A model generated the notes under the pieces. The model did not search any database. It saw nothing but the letters and a program-made list of their open reading frames with translations, and was not told the origin of the DNA. A DNA stretch of 37,696 bases from Desulfonatronospira sp. (GTDB lineage Bacteria > Desulfobacterota > Desulfovibrionia > Desulfovibrionales > Desulfonatronovibrionaceae): positions 80,539 to 118,234 of the forward strand of contig SLDX01000001.1 in NCBI GenBank assembly GCA_007125075.1, written 5' to 3'. A program made the translations under genes and the position numbers. Below are positions 36,167-37,696 of this stretch, one piece after another. Each line of letters starts with the position of its first letter. Positions within the stretch are counted from its first letter, which is position 1.

Positions 36167-37156
36167 TCACGTATATTTTATTGAACTTATACGCATGAGC
36201 TTATCAAAGGAGTGCAGGGATTCAATGCGGCGCAGGGTGCCGGTTTTGCCTCTGACGACCATTGAGTGGGTCAAGGCGCCCTGCCCGGTGAAGCTGACAC
36301 CCTTCAGAAAGGTTCCTCCTGAGATTCCCGTGGCCGCAAAAAAGACATCTTCGCTGCGGATCAGTTCTTTAACCGTAAGCACCCGGTCCAGATCGTACCC
36401 GGCCTGAATCAGATTGTTTTTTTCCTGTTCAGACTGAGGATTGAGTCTGCAGTGCATCTCACCGCCCATGGCAATAATGGCTGCAGCAGCCAGGACGCCT
36501 TCGGGCGTTCCCCCGGTGCCCATCATCACATCAACATCTCCTGAAGGGCTCACAGCCATGAGCGCTCCGGCGACATCCCCGTCGGTATGCAGCTGGATGC
36601 GTGCACCGGCCTTTCGGATCTCAGAGATGAGATCCTTATGTCTTGGCTTGTCCAGGACAAAGACGACCAGGTCGTCTACATTTTTATCCATGGCCCTGGC
36701 GATTTTTCTCAGGTTGTCTCCAACAGGTGCATCTATGTCCACTTGATCTCTGGCTTTGGCGGAGACTGCAATTTTCTGCATGTAAAATCCGGGACCAGGA
36801 TCGAACATGGTCCCTCTGGGAGCCAGAGCGACTACGGCAATTGCGTTGGGGCGGCCATAGGCCAGAAGGCTGGTTCCTTCCACCGGGTCAACGGCCACAT
36901 CCATGGCCGGCCCGCTGCCCGTACCCAGGCGTTCTCCATTATAAAGCATCGGGGCCCTGTCTTTTTCTCCTTCTCCAATGACTACCACTCCGCTCATGTC
37001 TAACACATTGAAGCTAAGGCGCATGGCATCCACAGCAGCCAGGTCGCCTTTGATCTTGTCTCCCTTGCCCAGCCAGCGGGATGAAGCCAAAGCGGCGGCT
37101 TCAGTAACCCGAACCAGATCCAGGGCCAGATTTCTCTGAGGTGCTTCTTGGATCAT
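36167..37156 (-). CDS. glpX: Class II fructose-1,6-bisphosphatase (GlpX)
   Basis: RNLALDLVRVTEAAALASSRWLGKGDK, VVIGEGEKDRAPMLYNGERLGTG, AVDPVEGTSLLAYGRPNAIAVVA, MMGTGGTPEGVLAAAAI. Confidence 0.96.
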   Translation of the reverse strand: MIQEAPQRNLALDLVRVTEAAALASSRWLGKGDKIKGDLAAVDAMRLSFNVLDMSGVVVIGEGEKDRAPMLYNGERLGTGSGPAMDVAVDPVEGTSLLAYGRPNAIAVVALAPRGTMFDPGPGFYMQKIAVSAKARDQVDIDAPVGDNLRKIARAMDKNVDDLVVFVLDKPRHKDLISEIRKAGARIQLHTDGDVAGALMAVSPSGDVDVMMGTGGTPEGVLAAAAIIAMGGEMHCRLNPQSEQEKNNLIQAGYDLDRVLTVKELIRSEDVFFAATGISGGTFLKGVSFTGQGALTHSMVVRGKTGTLRRIESLHSFDKLMRISSIKYT

Positions 37157-37280
37157 AAGCTGCTCCTTGCCGGTAAATCTGAAAAATGTCGCTCAGGAAC
37201 ATGATTGATTGCGGAAAAAATTATGATCAATTTACATCAATGAAATCAATGATTTCAAATGCAAAAATACAGCTCAGGAG

Positions 37281-37696
37281 CTAATTCTCTTTCTGTTTAT
37301 GTCCGGAGAGGGTCAGCAGCTCGTTCAGCTTCTCTGCAACAGCATTTGCGGTAAGCTTAAAAAAATCAAATAAAATATCTCCGGGTGCTGATTCTCCAAA
37401 ACGTTCTATACTTAGGATCACTCCTCTTGCTCCGGTCAGCGGGTACCAGGATGACCCGGTACCGGCCTCGACAGCCAGGCGCAGGTCAACTTCGGAAGGC
37501 AGAACCAAGTCCCGGTATTCTTTATCCTGAGCCAGAAAAGTATCCAGGCTGGGCATGGATACCACTCTTATTCTGTGCCCCAGGGAGATAAGCTTTTGGG
37601 CGCCTTTCACCGCCGGACCCACTTCAGAACCGGAGGCTATTACAATCGCTTCTGGAGCACCCAGGCAATCTAACAGGATGTATCCACCCTTCTCGA
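37281..37696 (-). CDS. tkt: Transketolase, C-terminal part (truncated by window edge)
   Basis: Frame continues from the edge: EKGGYILLDCLGAPEAIVIASGSEVGPAVKGAQKLISLGHRIRVVSMPSLDTFLAQDKEYRDLVLP... Confidence 0.9.
   Translation of the reverse strand, partial: EKGGYILLDCLGAPEAIVIASGSEVGPAVKGAQKLISLGHRIRVVSMPSLDTFLAQDKEYRDLVLPSEVDLRLAVEAGTGSSWYPLTGARGVILSIERFGESAPGDILFDFFKLTANAVAEKLNELLTLSGHKQKEN

Noticed and set aside
1-37696. CRISPR arrays, transposases, prophage or toxin-antitoxin genes
   Set aside because: None seen when scanning the sequence and the ORF translations.

Overview
This 37.7 kb window looks like chromosomal DNA of a Desulfovibrionales-like sulfate reducer; the taxon is inferred from gene content and not tested. 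Most of it is recognisable core gene clusters. Minus-strand blocks: slipin/NfeD; coaBC plus a UDG-like ORF; a Re-citrate-synthase-like HMGL enzyme with a C-terminal Cache-like domain; amiC/glmS/rdgB; an aldehyde:ferredoxin oxidoreductase (AOR) module with MoaD-like and ThiF-like partners; lysS-lolC-lolD-bamA-skp-lpxD-fabZ-lpxA-lpxI; and tkt-glpX-rpe. Plus-strand features: a CDF transporter, a radical SAM/SPASM protein divergent from AOR, proVWX, tRNA-Asn(GTT), and a 1418-aa tandem BcrA/D-type activase fused to a dehydratase-like region. Best leads: (1) a tRNA-Asn-derived, hairpin-interrupted sequence immediately upstream of the intact tRNA-Asn; (2) the AOR/MoaD/ThiF/radical-SAM tungsten-enzyme module; (3) the Re-citrate-synthase-like protein with a fused sensory-type domain; (4) BamA with an extra N-terminal domain; (5) the 1418-aa tandem activase. 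I saw no CRISPR array, transposase, integrase or phage genes.
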